Shown here piece after piece: positions 25,401 through 36,454 of a stretch of DNA of 64,000 bases. Source of the stretch: Pleurodeles waltl. Taxonomy: Eukaryota > Chordata > Amphibia > Caudata > Salamandridae. The DNA lies in contig NC_090445.1 of NCBI RefSeq assembly GCF_031143425.1, positions 1,575,704,049-1,575,768,048 of the forward strand, written 5' to 3'. The notes beneath the pieces were generated by a model. It had not been told where the DNA came from. It searched no databases and saw only the letters and a list, made by a program, of their open reading frames with translations. The translations under genes and the position numbers were made by a program. Within the stretch, counting starts at the first letter, position 1, and the number at the start of each line of letters is the position of its first letter.

Positions 25401-27150
25401 TATTCATACATGAGCAAACAGTCTCATTGCAATACAGTATAAATCCTCATTTTGGAAGCTTGTTAAGAAATGTCACTGATTCATGTTTATTCATTGTCCG
25501 TTTGCTATGTCTCCAGTTGAACCTATGCCTAAGCATAGCCCTTCTGTTGACAGAAAAATATCTGGTGTTAGCTAATAACTCAATTCAAAAGTAAGAGGAT
25601 TAGAATTTAGTTTGTGTCTTAGTACAGTTCACTTTGAGGAGGCTGACCTGTCGTGTAGTGCACGTAGGTGGTGAGTAATTAACACTGTGACCATTAGTAA
25701 ATAAGGAATCTTCATCAGTTCTGACAGTTTATTCCCACATCCACCAACATTAAATGTGCAAATGCATATAATAAGGGACTGCAAATTTTTGATGCACATC
25801 CTTGGATATATTCTTGTTGTAGAGGCACCTTTTTAGGGCGATACATACTGTATCTGCTTGTGGTGCGTGAGAAATCCTCACTCTTGCTTGGTGTGGAACA
25901 GGAACTCTTCTCTAGGTCATGAAGTTCTTGGTGGGTTTGGGAAGGGAAATTATGCCTCAACTATAGAGCATAGTGGTTCTAAAGCACCCACTAACAAGTG
26001 GCATGTGGATGAAAAGAGATTACAGATTACTTTGTATTGACCCGAGACATATGTGGTAAGCCAGAGTCAATAGTTGACACCTAGATATGAAAGGAACTTG
26101 CTCCTTTTGGGTTTTAAGTTTGATTAACACTATCTATGTAGATTTGATTTTCAGTAGTGAAGCACAATCAAATGCTCTACTTCATGGTGCGGCACACATT
26201 TGTTCACACACTTCTCTAACCATTTTTTTTTTATTTCTACAAGGCCGCTGTGTTCAAGCATGGGCACCTCTTCGGTAGCAGCAGTGGAAAACATTTAATT
26301 CATCATGCACAGACTGTCTCACCAGCAGTCTGTAAGCAGCGAAAGCAGTGGAGGTGCTCGGTTAGTGCTTCACCGAAAATGTGAGCCAGGAAGCAGAACC
26401 CACCTGCAACTCAAGTGAGTATAAAACCAAAAAATGTGTATGCGAAGCCAAAAGGAAAAAGGTTAGAACCTCTGCATATGCGTTTCTGACTTACATTTTA
26501 GAATTCAATTGCAATTGTGAAAATTTACCCAATCGTGCGCCATACAAGCAAAACATAATTTGTAGACCCTGAGTAGGACACATTTTTACTCATTCTGTGG
26601 ATTCCCTGAAAAATTAATCATAGCAAGTCAGTTATAAAGGGGACCTGGGGTCTACTCGCTATATGACACAAAGTGTCATCATTCTTATTTTTGGAAGGTC
26701 TTGGTATGAAACTGTACAATATGCAGAAAAGATTTTCGAGGATTATGTCAAACTATTTCCAGGACAAAATGTGAAATTTTAAACCCAGGTACAATTTTAG
26801 CATCAGCCTATTCCTCAAAATCAGATGAGAGGGTCTGATAAAAAATTGTCTTCGAGAGTTTCTGTTAATGGTTTACCTGAAGATCAGGTGATTGTGGCTT
26901 GATCATATCTTGGTCTTCAGTTTCTTTCACTAACCAGCTTTCAGAACTTGCCATCCTTCTCGATTTGTGAAGCGTGTTCTCGAATAGCTGCTGTTGGTTT
27001 TGATTTAGGCATCTTCCTGGGGAAAATATGTTGTGATTTAGGACCCTGTAGGACCTTCCAGATTTCTTATTTTATTTGTGTGCAACAGAGGGACTCTTCA
27101 GTCTCACTCTTGAGTTCACTAGATAGTTGACTTTCTCCAGGGTAAGACAG
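22433..27150. other. Unannotated stretch
   Basis: No host gene was recognised. Minor items are a C13 run at 22771-22783, a direct duplication of GTGTATACCAACGCTG at about 23250-23282, hairpin-forming words at 24030-24090 (ATTGTTTTTG/CAAAAACAAT), and ATTT repeats at 24821-24836. Confidence 0.35.
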
Positions 27151-27153
27151 GTC

Positions 27154-27584
27154 AGTGGCGGCCCGTCCTTTAGGGCGGAGGGGCCACGCCCCCCCACCCC
27201 ATGAAGAGTGTCTTTCAGGCTGAACAAAGGTCAGCCTGACAGACACTCTTCATGTTCAGGTCAGGCAGCCAGGAGTGAGCCATGCGTGATTTGCGCAGAC
27301 TCCTGGCTGCCTGAGCTGAACTTTGCTGGCCTGAGGAGATCACAGCTCCTATGGGCGTGACCTCCTCGGCCCAGCAAAGGTGCCTCGAGGCCCTCCCCTG
27401 GGTGACGAGGAAAGCGTCACCCATTGACACTCTCCCTGGGCGCTTCAGGTTTAAGCCCTGAAGTGCCAGGGCGAGTGTCAATCAGTGACACTTCGTCACA
27501 GAGTGGGGTGGGGTCAGCAGTCTCACTTACTCCATCCCACTCTGTGACGAGGCTGGGACTGCTGCCTTCCCTCATTGGCTGACC
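27154..27584. mobile_element. Multi-hairpin element J (GC-rich), probably truncated
   Basis: It begins CAGTGGCGGCCCGTCC and continues as successive hairpins. The arms are: a CATGAAGAGTGTCT pair (27201-27254), a CAGGCAGCCAGGAGT pair, a GGTGACGAGG/GCGTCACC pair, a TTGACACTC(T/G)CCCTGG-type pair (27424-27481), and a GTGACACTTCGTCAC core flanked by CAGAGTGGG/CCCACTCTG. It abuts element D directly, so its right end may have been lost or displaced by that insertion. No coding potential was seen. The class is uncertain; the CAG start would fit hAT. Confidence 0.55.
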
Positions 27585-27587
27585 TAA

Positions 27588-28222
27588 GGGCCTAAGGACC
27601 TAAGACACCTTCTGCGACTCGCTATGGGGTCGCAAAGACCCACCTCATAAATATTTATGAGGTGGGTTGCAGTTTGCGACCCCATAGCGAGTCTAGGCAG
27701 TCACGGGGATGGTGGTCTGCTGAAGACAGCAGACCACCATGTCCGTGACTGCTTTCTTAATAAAGCGGTATTTTTTTTTTCTTTTTGCAGCCCGTTTTCC
27801 TTAGAGGAAAACGAGCTGCAAATAGAAAAAATACCGAAACCTTTTTGTTTCGGTTTTTTTCAGAGTAGGCAGTGGTTCATAGGACCACTGCCTGCTCTGA
27901 AAAAATATTTTTGTTTGCATTCACAAAGGGGAAGGGGTCCCATGGGGACCCCTTCCCGTTTGCGAATGAGTTACCATCCACTTCAAGTGGATGGTAACTG
28001 CGAGTTGGTTTGCGACCGCTTTCGCGGTCACAAATCAACTCTACATCGCGATGCGGTCACAAATAGGAAGGGCACACCCCTTCTATTTGCGAGTTGGAAA
28101 CACATTTTGCGAGTCGGTTCCGACTCGCAAAATGTGTTTCTGCATCGCGTGAGGCCTTTTGCGCCTCGCAAATGGCGTTTTTTGCCGTTTGCGAGGCGCA
28201 AAAGGCTTCCTACATCTGGCCC
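27588..28222. mobile_element. Multi-hairpin TIR element D (635 bp)
   Basis: The right end TACATCTGGCCC is followed by TAA (28223-28225) and is the same terminus as in element C. The left end GGGCCTAAGG is preceded by TAA (27585-27587) and is more diverged. Between them lie about nine consecutive hairpins. Examples centre near 27650 (outer arms GCGACTCGCTATGGGGTCGC), 27722, 27795, 27880, 27942, 27982, 28022, 28115 and 28180. Many arms are perfect or nearly so over 15-25 bp. The 202-residue ORF here is an artefact of the structure. It encodes no transposase. Confidence 0.7.
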
Positions 28223-28225
28223 TAA

Positions 28226-30198
28226 GTCCTCCAGGGTCTGCTCAGAAATATGCTCCTGCACATGAGGATACCTTTTTCTTTCTTTTTTTTCTTTTGCAAA
28301 GTTAGTTTACAGAGGAATTACCCAACGGCAGTGTCTAGAACAAACAGGCAATGACACTCATCTTTTAGCATATAAATAGACTTTATTGGGAGAAAAAATG
28401 AAAAGTGCAAGGTCATCTGTCAAGCCCACATTAAGAATAGTTTTGCAAAAGATGTAATCTCTTCATAATTTGACCCTGGCAGCAATTTAATTTGGCAAGC
28501 CACAGTGCTGGCGCTGACTGATGTACTTAATTGCCAAGGTGGGAGGTGAGATGAGGTGTATTCTGGTCTGATCTTCTGCCTCATGCCAGGCCCATGACAT
28601 GAGTCTTCCAACTTGTGGAGAAGATTTCAGACTTCTAATGAATAATTTTAATGTTTTAAACTGTAGGCCATGTGCAGTGAGCCATAGGTGTTAGTTGATC
28701 GAGCCTACATCAGGTTGTATCTACAAGAAGCACTAGCAGCCCCATTCAGAGAACTCTTCAAGGCCTCAACTAGGGTCCCCAGTCATGGGTCTTGGCACTG
28801 CCTTTGTCCTTGATCAAATCCGTGTGAACTAGCTTCTCTTCTTAATATGACTTACTGTTTAGCACCCTTTTGGAGTTTCAGCCTCTTCAAGCTGTATCAG
28901 GCAAGAGGCTCAGGACCTACAACATGGTTTCACAGTTGTCTGCACGTAACTCAACCACTTTGAAATAGCAATTCAGCCTATTGGAGCCAAACTCCAAAAT
29001 CGCAAAATGAGCCTTGGAGCCTTTGACAGATGCAAGACCATGAACCCACAGCTGATTAGAGTTAAAACTGTGCTTCCAAATTAATTCTTTGTGTCCACCT
29101 CCTTCTCATTATTGGATGGGTTTTTGTCCACCTCACACACCTGCTTCTAACTTAATGGCTTTCCTCGCTATTCACCTTTTTGTTCTACCCAAGGAACATT
29201 TCGGTGTCATTGTATTATTGATTGATCGTGGATTTTGTATGCTTCTACTGCTAGCATCACACTTTGCATTGCAGGACACAAGCACGTCCAGCATTGATTA
29301 TTAAATGACATTTCTTAAAGCAGAAGAATAAACATTCCAGGATGGCTGCAACATTTGTGTGTGCATGCATAATGGCCATCTTGGAATGAGCTTGGTTTGG
29401 CTTCAAGAAAAATCATTCCAAGATAGCAACTGCATCTCCATTTAGTGTGGCCCTCTGGTAAAAAAAAGGCGTAGCAAAGCCAGTAGTTGTCATGGGCAAA
29501 CCCTGCAGGGTTTGACAATGCTTGATTTTATTATTTGGAGCCTGGGTCCCAACTTGATCCAAGGATTACTAGTAGAAATTAGGTTCATTCTGTGGGCCAC
29601 ATTGTTGGAACCTTCTGAGAGCTCAGCCACAGCTCATCTCTCCTCCATAGCCTAACATTCCAATCCCCCACAGTACTCAATTTATCATCCTTAAGAATGG
29701 TAAAAGACTGAGTCGGATGTGCCAGGGTTCCAACCCTTGTTTTAAAGGCCATAGTCTAAGCCTATTTGAAATAGCATGCTTCTCAAACATTGGGAACATT
29801 AAAAATGTTGAGTGCAGTAGTGTTATATTTTCAGTACATTTACAAATGGAAATCCTCCTGTGTTCTGCCAGGTAGATCAGATTGGATGTCACCAGCAAGC
29901 ATTTAACTTCGTTTTTTTGTTCACAGGGCTAGGGAAATGCTCTAAAAGTAAAAAATGTGTATGATTTCAAAGTGGTCTGGCACATAAATAAGAAAGCAAG
30001 TGTAACAATTAAGATGGGGTACATCTAAAGACTATGAGCAGTAGTAAGTAGTATGTAGTAGTAAGAATTAAAAGTAGTAATTGTGTACCATAGAAGTTCA
30101 CCTTTGTACGGGTGCAGATTTTCTATTACTTGCAAGCAATTCACATACACTCATAACATTTTCCCTGGCCCACCTGTGCCTGCTTTGTTTAATTCTAC
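28226..30198. other. Unannotated stretch
   Basis: No gene was recognised. There is an imperfect inverted pair CATTCCAGGATGGC / GCCATCTTGGAATG at 29334-29388, possibly an old foldback fragment. Confidence 0.35.
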
Positions 30199-30199
30199 T

Positions 30200-30312
30200 T
30201 CAATCAATCAATCAGTTTTTATAAAGCGCTGCTACTCAACCGTGAGGGTCTCAAGGTGCAGGGGGAGAGGAAGGGGCCTCATCCGAAGAGCCACGTCTTG
30301 AGGTTCTTCCAG
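30200..30312 (-). mobile_element. 3'-end fragment of a LINE (tail TCAATCAATCA)
   Basis: TCAATCAATCAATCAG is followed by TATAAAGCGCTGCTACTCA and by GAGGGTCTCAAGG. The same order of words occurs at 41936-42010, the 3' end of the full LINE fragment on the minus strand. This copy keeps only about 110 bp and is severely 5'-truncated. It could also be a SINE that borrowed the LINE tail; no RNA polymerase III boxes were identified. Confidence 0.6.
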
Positions 30313-31230
30313 AAGAATAGAATAGCATAGAATTACGTACGGGACTGCAGTCTGCTCTTCAAACATACACTTTCTTCTGTTGTAATGCGTTACTCCGTGT
30401 GGAAGAATTTTTCCAGTGGAGAAAGAACTCACCCTACTGTTCCTCTGAATCTGGGGGTGGAGTTTACACCAGATTCACATGACCATTTCCAGGATGGCAC
30501 AGACTCATATCAGAGTTTGAAAATGGCCACAAAGGTACTATTTTGTGAGTGGTCCTCCTTACAATGCCTACATCTTACGGCACATCTTTATGTACACGAG
30601 GCCCCATGTTCGGTCTTGGATATCACTGTATTTGAGACAGATGACAGCAATTGAAACCTAAATGACAGGTAGAATTTGGATTTCCTAAATCAATAAAATA
30701 TGTTGCATCAATGTACCTAAATCAGCCCTGACAGGTTTTTTTGTAAAATGTTTGAAATAGCACAAGCATTTGATAGAAAGCATTTACTTTTAATGTAGCC
30801 GGAGCATCTTCATACAGAGAGCAGCATAACATATAGGTTTAGGATTACAGAAAACAGGATTTGATGGAGGGGACCATCTATTTGGCACAACGCTGTGTTG
30901 AATTTAATGTTATGGCAGTCCTTAGGCTCGTGTTATGCTATCTTTCTTGCCATTTAATGTAATAGCAGCTAGTTTTTTAAAACATTAAATTGTAAAACTG
31001 AAAACAATTATAGAACTAAAACATATCCAGCAAAGTTAGGTGCAGCGCTACAGTGTTACAGTCACAGGTGTATCGTTAGGCCTTCCTTTAAATAGGCCTC
31101 TAATCATCCTATCCCTCCTCTTTCTTTCTGCTGGCAGTCATCCAAGTCACGCCATTCCATTTACTCTCTAACTGTTAATATGCTGTAATTTACAAAAGTT
31201 AAGTATTGATTGCCTGTGTTTCTAGCAGTA

Positions 31231-31772
31231 CAGTGGTTCTTAACCTGTGGTCCAGGGATCCCTGAGGGTCCACAAAGCCGGCTCAGTAGGTCCGTGACTT
31301 CTAGAAAATCAAACAATATTAGCAAGTTTATAAAGTGTAAGTAAATAATGAAGCACAGTGTAAAACTGAACATTTTAAAACGTTCTGTAAGTGTGAAGAA
31401 TTAAAAATTGGAGACTGAAAATGAAGTTAGTGCCCTCAGATTGATTTGTGGGAGCAGTGTAAGTGCATCAAACAGAATATCGTATGGATGATGAGTGGCC
31501 TCAATGGAATTTAAAATGCCCTGTACTTCCCATTAAAATTAAAATGCTGTTTTTGTTATATTTGCTTGTGAATTAAATGAAATATTTAATCATTTCTGGA
31601 TTTGATTGATGAATGCTTCTTTCTGTATTTTTTGTGTAACGTTTTGCATTTCAGATCATCCAAAATGATAAGGAGGGTGTCCCCAGTTCTAGGAATAACT
31701 CAGTAGGGGATCCCTGGTTTCCAATAACAATTAAGTGTGGGTCCACATTAGTCAAAAGGTTAAGAACCACTG
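31231..31772 (+). mobile_element. hAT-type MITE (CAGTGGTTCTTAACC ends)
   Basis: The 542-bp element starts CAGTGGTTCTTAACC and ends GGTTAAGAACCACTG, a perfect 15-bp inverted repeat. The inner sequences are also inversely related (CAGGGATCCCTGAGG near the left, AGGGGATCCCTGG near the right). The 8-bp flanks TAGCAGTA and TGGTAGAA agree at five positions. These termini are typical of hAT/Charlie-type non-autonomous elements known across vertebrates. It has no transposase ORF. Confidence 0.8.
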
Positions 31773-32454
31773 TGGTAGAACATTTATCTATGGCTGTCTA
31801 TTTCAATGTTTCAGTGCATGTGCGAGTCTGTATTCACATTTTTCCCTTCAGTCTAACTCATTTACTGTCAGTCCAATTTACGGTTTTACTGCCTACTTAA
31901 AAGGAATTTTTACTATATAAGTTATTTAGGGGTTGCCAGGGGTCGCAGCTGCAACGCCTGGCTTGCCCCTTGCAACCCCTGGCACTGCCTTTGCGTCCCT
32001 GGCCTCAAAGACGGCAAATTCAGTACCAAGAACACAGTGGCAGCTCTGTATTTCTTAGTTTTAGCCAGTTTTTTTTTTTACTATACTAGTAGTGAATATG
32101 AATAACATTCAATGTTAGTGTAATAAAAATGGAGCACACGTGAAAGTTGGAAACACAAGGAGGAAGGAAAACATTTATCCTTGCTCTGCCTGCATTGAAA
32201 AGTCAGATTTTGGGGAAAATTCCTCTCTGCCAACATTTGTAGATGGGAATTTGTGTCAAACCCAATGGATGGTTGCATGAAAATGTCCAATAACCCCCAT
32301 GGAAAGCCCACTTGACCCAAAAGAATGGAAAGCAGTGTACAGTATAGCTCAAGTTTGTGTTACTTTGGGATACTATCCAACACAAATCAGGGTTTGCACG
32401 GAATAGTAAATCCCACCCTAACACTTTGCTGTGGTTGGGGTCGACATGGAGCAG

Positions 32455-32585
32455 AGTGTTAGTAAACCTGTGCCTGAGTGTCTGTACGTATGAGTGAGTT
32501 GGAGTAAAATTAATAGTGAGTGCAAGTGAGCGAGTGAAAATGTATAAGAATGAGTGTAATGGGGTGTGAGAGAGTGTGAGTGTGA
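32455..32585 (+). repeat. Simple GAGT/GTGA-rich repeat
   Basis: The segment is dominated by degenerate GAGT, GTGAG and AGTGAG words, an interrupted tetranucleotide-type repeat. On the minus strand it gives low-complexity HSLTH-type reading frames that are not genes. Confidence 0.55.
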
Positions 32586-32869
32586 TGTTAAAGTCATGTG
32601 ACATACCTTCCCGAAAAAAAAAACAAGGGCAAGGTCATATGATGTCACTTACTGTGGTATCATTAAGGTTGAATGGTATGTAATGTTACATCTGCTACCC
32701 CTGGCATTTTGGTGAATCGACTCTCATGAAGTTACCTCTGCTCTCGGTTTTCTATATTTAGGCTGTTTCCACTACATTGTTTACAGTAGCAGCTCACAAA
32801 CCACAGGTGGGGCAGGGCGAGGAGGCACAGGAGGGGAGAGGAGGGAGGAATCAAACGTTAAATTAAATT

Positions 32870-33145
32870 TTTTTTAAAACCACTTACCTCCTCTGCTGCT
32901 CCTTGTCCCTCAACGCTCCTAGGCCTCTGCAGGCACAGGCTCCCAGCCTGCCTTGCGCCAATCCTGACGCTGCTCAGACCAGTGTCAGGATTGGTTGGGA
33001 GCGCCCAGCCCGGACTCTCCCAGGCAGACTGCAGAAGAGAGCCTTCAGCGCATGTGTGTTTGGCCGGCCTTAAAAGGCCGGCCAAACAAACATGAGCTGT
33101 GTAGGGGGAGTGCTGAGCACTCCCCCTCAATGCATGTCACCCCAT
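32870..33145. repeat. Palindrome-centred dispersed repeat, copy 2
   Basis: This is the partner of 3640-3960. The central inverted repeat TGTTTGGCCGGCCTT/AAGGCCGGCCAAACA lies at 33057-33088 with a two-base spacer, where copy 1 has a perfect uninterrupted palindrome. A hairpin of CAATCCTGACGCTGCT-type sequence against GTCAGGATTGG lies at 32960-32998, and GGGGGAGTGCT/AGCACTCCCCC at 33105-33126. The arms are strong. No target duplication was identified. Confidence 0.55.
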
Positions 33146-33469
33146 GGCCAAACTCGGTCTCCACACAGGCTTTGTTAAACAGGAAAGACTGATCTGCGTT
33201 GCATCTGTGAGCTATTGTTTCTTTTCCAAAAATTACTGTTTCTGGGACCTGCCTGCCCCTTCTGTTAAACAAGATCTGTTCTCCATGAGAGGTTTAGAAA
33301 TATCAACAAACTATTATTTCTCAGATGTTTTATTAGAGGTTAATTATAAGAATGTATTTATTTCCTCATTATTTACACTACATTATGACAGAGACAAGAC
33401 AGGAAGATGATGATATAGATACTAGTCAGGAGATTTCAAGAGTAACTTCAGTCAATTTATAAATTAGTC

Positions 33470-35445
33470 TGTAAAATCAGCCATCAATGCTCTGGGTGCA
33501 ATTGTGCAAGACATTGGTAATAGTGTTGGAAAGGTTTTATTGGCCCATGCTCAACCCGCTAATGGCAGTGCAAAGTTTTCTTCTAATTTGAAAAAACAGG
33601 AACCCAGGCTCTTATAAAGCCAATTTTCCTGTCAAACCCATTATAGATACACTCATATACCATTACAAACACGAGAATGGAGCCACTAGATCCAGCAGGA
33701 CCTTCTGCTGACAAGATATCTGACACGGTCAGATGAAATGATACAAATGATACATCCTTTGATGACGGTGGCAATACAGCCACTTCTAGACCCTCCTTAA
33801 AGGAAGTAGAAAAACATACTACGAAGAGGAAACATATCGAAACAGACCCTACACATACTGATGATTATTTTGATGCAGTTATCTAGACTCCAGACACAGA
33901 TTCAGATAACAAGAATGAGTCTGAGATTAATTGGTTTGATCCCATAAGAGTAGGGTAAAACAATTATCAAAACAATTGAAAGACTTAAGAGACATTAAGG
34001 CTCACACTAATATTTCTGATGTCTATGGGGAACATTTTTTTGACCCATCTTTGTTATAACATCCTCTATCATCCAACTGGTTCCCATAACCATTCCTCAC
34101 ATAGAAGATTAGGTTAGATCTAAAATAAGAAAGCCCTTAGAATTTTTTTTAACAAACCATGCCCCTCATTCTGATTCTGGCGGGCGGCGGAGGCCGCCCG
34201 CCAGAATTCAGCCCTCCATAATACCGCTCCGCGGTCAAAAGACCGCGGAGGGTATTATGAGTTTTTCCCTGGGCTGGCGGGCGGTCTCCAAAAGACCGCC
34301 CGCCAGCCCAGGGAAAAACTCCCTTCCCACGAGGATGCCGGCTCGTAATCGAGCCGGCGGAGTGGGAAGGTGCGACGGGTGCTGTTGCACCCGTCGCGTA
34401 TTTCACTGTCTGCCAAGCAGACAGTGAAATACTTGTAGGGGCCCTCTTACGGGGGCCCCTGCAGTGCCCATGCCATTGGCATGGGCACTGCAGGGGCCCC
34501 CAGGGGCCCCGCGACTCCCCCTCCCGCCATCCGGTTCCCGGCGGGAGAACCGCCAGGAACTGGATGGCGGGAGGGGGAGTCGGAATCCCCAAGCCGGCGC
34601 AGCAAGCTGCGCCGGCTTGGAGGATTCCTGGGGGCAGTGGAAAACCGGCGGGAGACCGCCGGTTTTCCCGTTCTGACCGCGGCCAAAGCGCCGCGGTCAG
34701 AATGACCAAGGGAGCACCGCCGGCCTGTCGGCGGTGCTCCCGCCCCCGTTGGCCCTGGCGGATTGTATCCGCCAGGGTCAGAATGAGGGCCAAACTCTAA
34801 TTGCCGTGTTCTTGATCTGTTGTCCCTGATTAGGTCTAAGTAACTACAGCAAATAGACTTCAAGATTTTAACCTTCTTTCAAAATATAATGAAGATCTAA
34901 AAGAAGGTATTGACAGGGCCTGGTGCGCCTGTTAGGATGAGCTATTAGATTCAATAGGGCTGATAACAAAGATTTTTGAGATGGTGGAACAAGCTTTGGA
35001 CAGTGTTTTGACCATTGACCCTCAAACTTTCTAGTTGGATTTAACATGTAACGTGTTTTACAGGCAGTGCCAGTTCAGGCATTTCTCATGAATGCTGCAA
35101 GGGCTTACTTCTTAAGTTAGACCCCATACCAGTAGAACTAGCATCAACAGAGGAAGGTTCATAGGCTAATGGACTTCTCTTTGGGGTCAATTTCATGAAA
35201 AAAATATAAAACTATGTCAGCACTCTCAGCTCTATCGACAAAGCCCAATTATCACTCAGAAAGGTGTTCTGCCAACATGTTTTCACACGATCTGTCAGAA
35301 GAGGGGGCCCTTCTGCTGGTCACTATCAATACAACAGCCTCCAAACATCAACTTTACATGGGTCAATCTGGTTATTTCTGCCAAAGACCTACCTTCTACC
35401 CACAATGTCGGGGAGGTTACAGAGGATGTTTTAGAGGCTGAAACC
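33470..35445 (+). pseudogene. DIRS-type gag-like ORF, decayed and interrupted
   Basis: Conceptual translation, with many stops and frame changes, shows a run EHFFDPSLL-HPLSSNWFP at 34030-34090. This matches the 'DP..L.HPRS.EW.P' segment of DIRS-group ORF1. After element A, the frame LKEGIDRAWCAC*DELLDSI continues with GLITKIFEMVEQALDS (34894-35010), the conserved 'GIDRAW..CQDK.LD..GPLTKIFELAEEAL' segment. The end reads CQRPTFYPQCRGGYRGCFRG (35380-35442), the typical Arg-Gly-rich tail. Upstream, 33660-33950 is an acidic and lysine-rich low-complexity part. Element A (34161-34790) splits the ORF. The element is dead. Confidence 0.65.
34161..34790 (+). mobile_element. Multi-hairpin TIR element A (630 bp), inserted in the DIRS gag
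   Basis: The ends GCCCCTCATTCTGA and TCAGAATGAGGGC are inverted repeats extending into CTGGCGG. The whole interior is a chain of about 14 hairpins with short loops, many perfect over 12-22 bp. Examples include CGGTCAAAAGACCG near 34218, the GGGCTGGCGGGCGGTCT pair (34250-34322), the GACGGGTGC pair (34373-34398), the TTTCACTGTCTG pair (34400-34428), the GCAGTGCCCATGCC pair (34461-34491), and GCCGGCGCAGC/GCTGCGCCGGC near 34602. GC content is far above the surroundings. It shares modules with 51863-52464 in reverse order and orientation. Flanks CAT and CAA give at best a degraded 3-bp duplication. Confidence 0.75.
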
Positions 35446-35465
35446 TGTACTAATGACAACAGTAA

Positions 35466-35638
35466 GGGCCTGATTACGACCTTGGCGGAGGAGATTACTC
35501 CATCACAAACGTGACAAATATCCCTTCCGCCATATTACAAGTTGCATAGGATATAATGGAACTTGTAATACGGTGGACGGGATATCCGTCATATTTATAA
35601 TGGAGTAATCCCCTTCATCAAGGTTGTAATCAGGCCCC
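35466..35638. mobile_element. Short TIR MITE G, copy 1 (about 173 bp)
   Basis: The ends GGGCCTGATTACGACCTTGG and its inverted counterpart (ending GTAATCAGGCCC) pair over more than 30 bp with GGCGGAGGAGATTACTCC-type continuation. A central pair TTACAAGTTGCATAGGATAT/ATGGAACTTGTAA lies near 35548. It is flanked by TAA on the left and CTA/TAG on the right, a degraded TWA duplication. It lies between the gag and RT parts of the DIRS remnant. Copies G2 (45055) and G3 (46048) share ends and plan. Confidence 0.7.
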
Positions 35639-35689
35639 TAGTCTTTAACCAGTTCCTACTATTCTAGGGGTAGATAGCTTTGTTTCTAC

Positions 35690-36424
35690 TTAGTTGGCCC
35701 AAAATAACCACAAACCCTTGAGTTCTCCAGATGGTACAGGGCTACTGAATAGAATTTGCCAGCAAACGTTTTCAAATTCATTCCTCACACATAATCTGTA
35801 TTTCCCAGTTGGATGTCAGTCTCATCAGTCAGGGAATAGAAGACATATCAGTATAACAGGCTATATAAACTGCAAAGTTAGATCCTTAGGGGTTTCTAAG
35901 CAAACTCTTTCTAGTCAGGAGAAAGAACAAAAAAGTAAAGATAGTGATAAACCTCAAAGATTTCAATAATTTTGTTCTCTACAGAAACTTCAACATGGAG
36001 GCAGTCTTCTGTCTTCGAGACTGCTTAAAATCTTTCACCTAGATGGTAAGGTTGGACCTTAGAGATGCTTATCCATTGGTGCCAATCTTTCCTCCCCATC
36101 AGAAATACCTTCATTTTCAGCAAGAGGGGACATCTCACAAATTCACTACTCTTCCTTTCTCTCTATCCTCCACAGACTGGTGCTTCGCCAAATTGCTGCA
36201 ACCAGCAATTACACATTTCAGAGTACAAGGGTTCTGCCTCCTTATTAACTGGACAACTATCTAATAATGTCCCAGGACAAAACTCTACTCATACCCTAGT
36301 TACAAATGACCATTACACTGCTGGAAATTTTTGGTTCTGTTATCAATCCAGAAAAATCCTTACTATCTCCTGTACAATCAATAGAATTTCTTGGATTCCC
36401 GGTAAACTCAAGCCTGACACTTAA
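35690..36424 (+). pseudogene. DIRS-type reverse transcriptase remnant
   Basis: The frame from about 35890 to 36424, with small breaks, contains NLKDFNNFVLYRNFNMEA, then SLRDCLKS-like spacing, then VRLDLRDAYPLVPIFPPHQK, HFQQ and FTTLPFSLSSTDWCFAKLL. These are the DIRS1 RT motifs 'KDFNKFV', 'MVRLDLKDAY..VPI.P.H.K.L.F' and 'F..LPFGLS.AP..F.K.L'. The position equivalent to the catalytic YLDD reads NWTT, so the polymerase is dead. RNase H and methyltransferase-type domains expected downstream are missing, because the frame goes within about 40 bp to a recombinase C-terminus. Confidence 0.75.
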
Positions 36425-36454
36425 AGCTTTGTCAGCAAAATTAACTATTCTACT

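Noticed and set aside
27657..28265. A 202-residue plus-strand ORF, the longest plus-strand frame in the window
   Set aside because: It lies almost entirely within hairpin element D; opposite-strand frames mirror it because of the inverted repeats, and it has no domain signature.
34149..34793. A 214-residue minus-strand ORF and several overlapping ORFs on both strands
   Set aside because: They coincide with GC-rich element A, where stop codons are rare by composition and symmetry. The arginine, proline and glycine-rich products repeat the hairpin arms.
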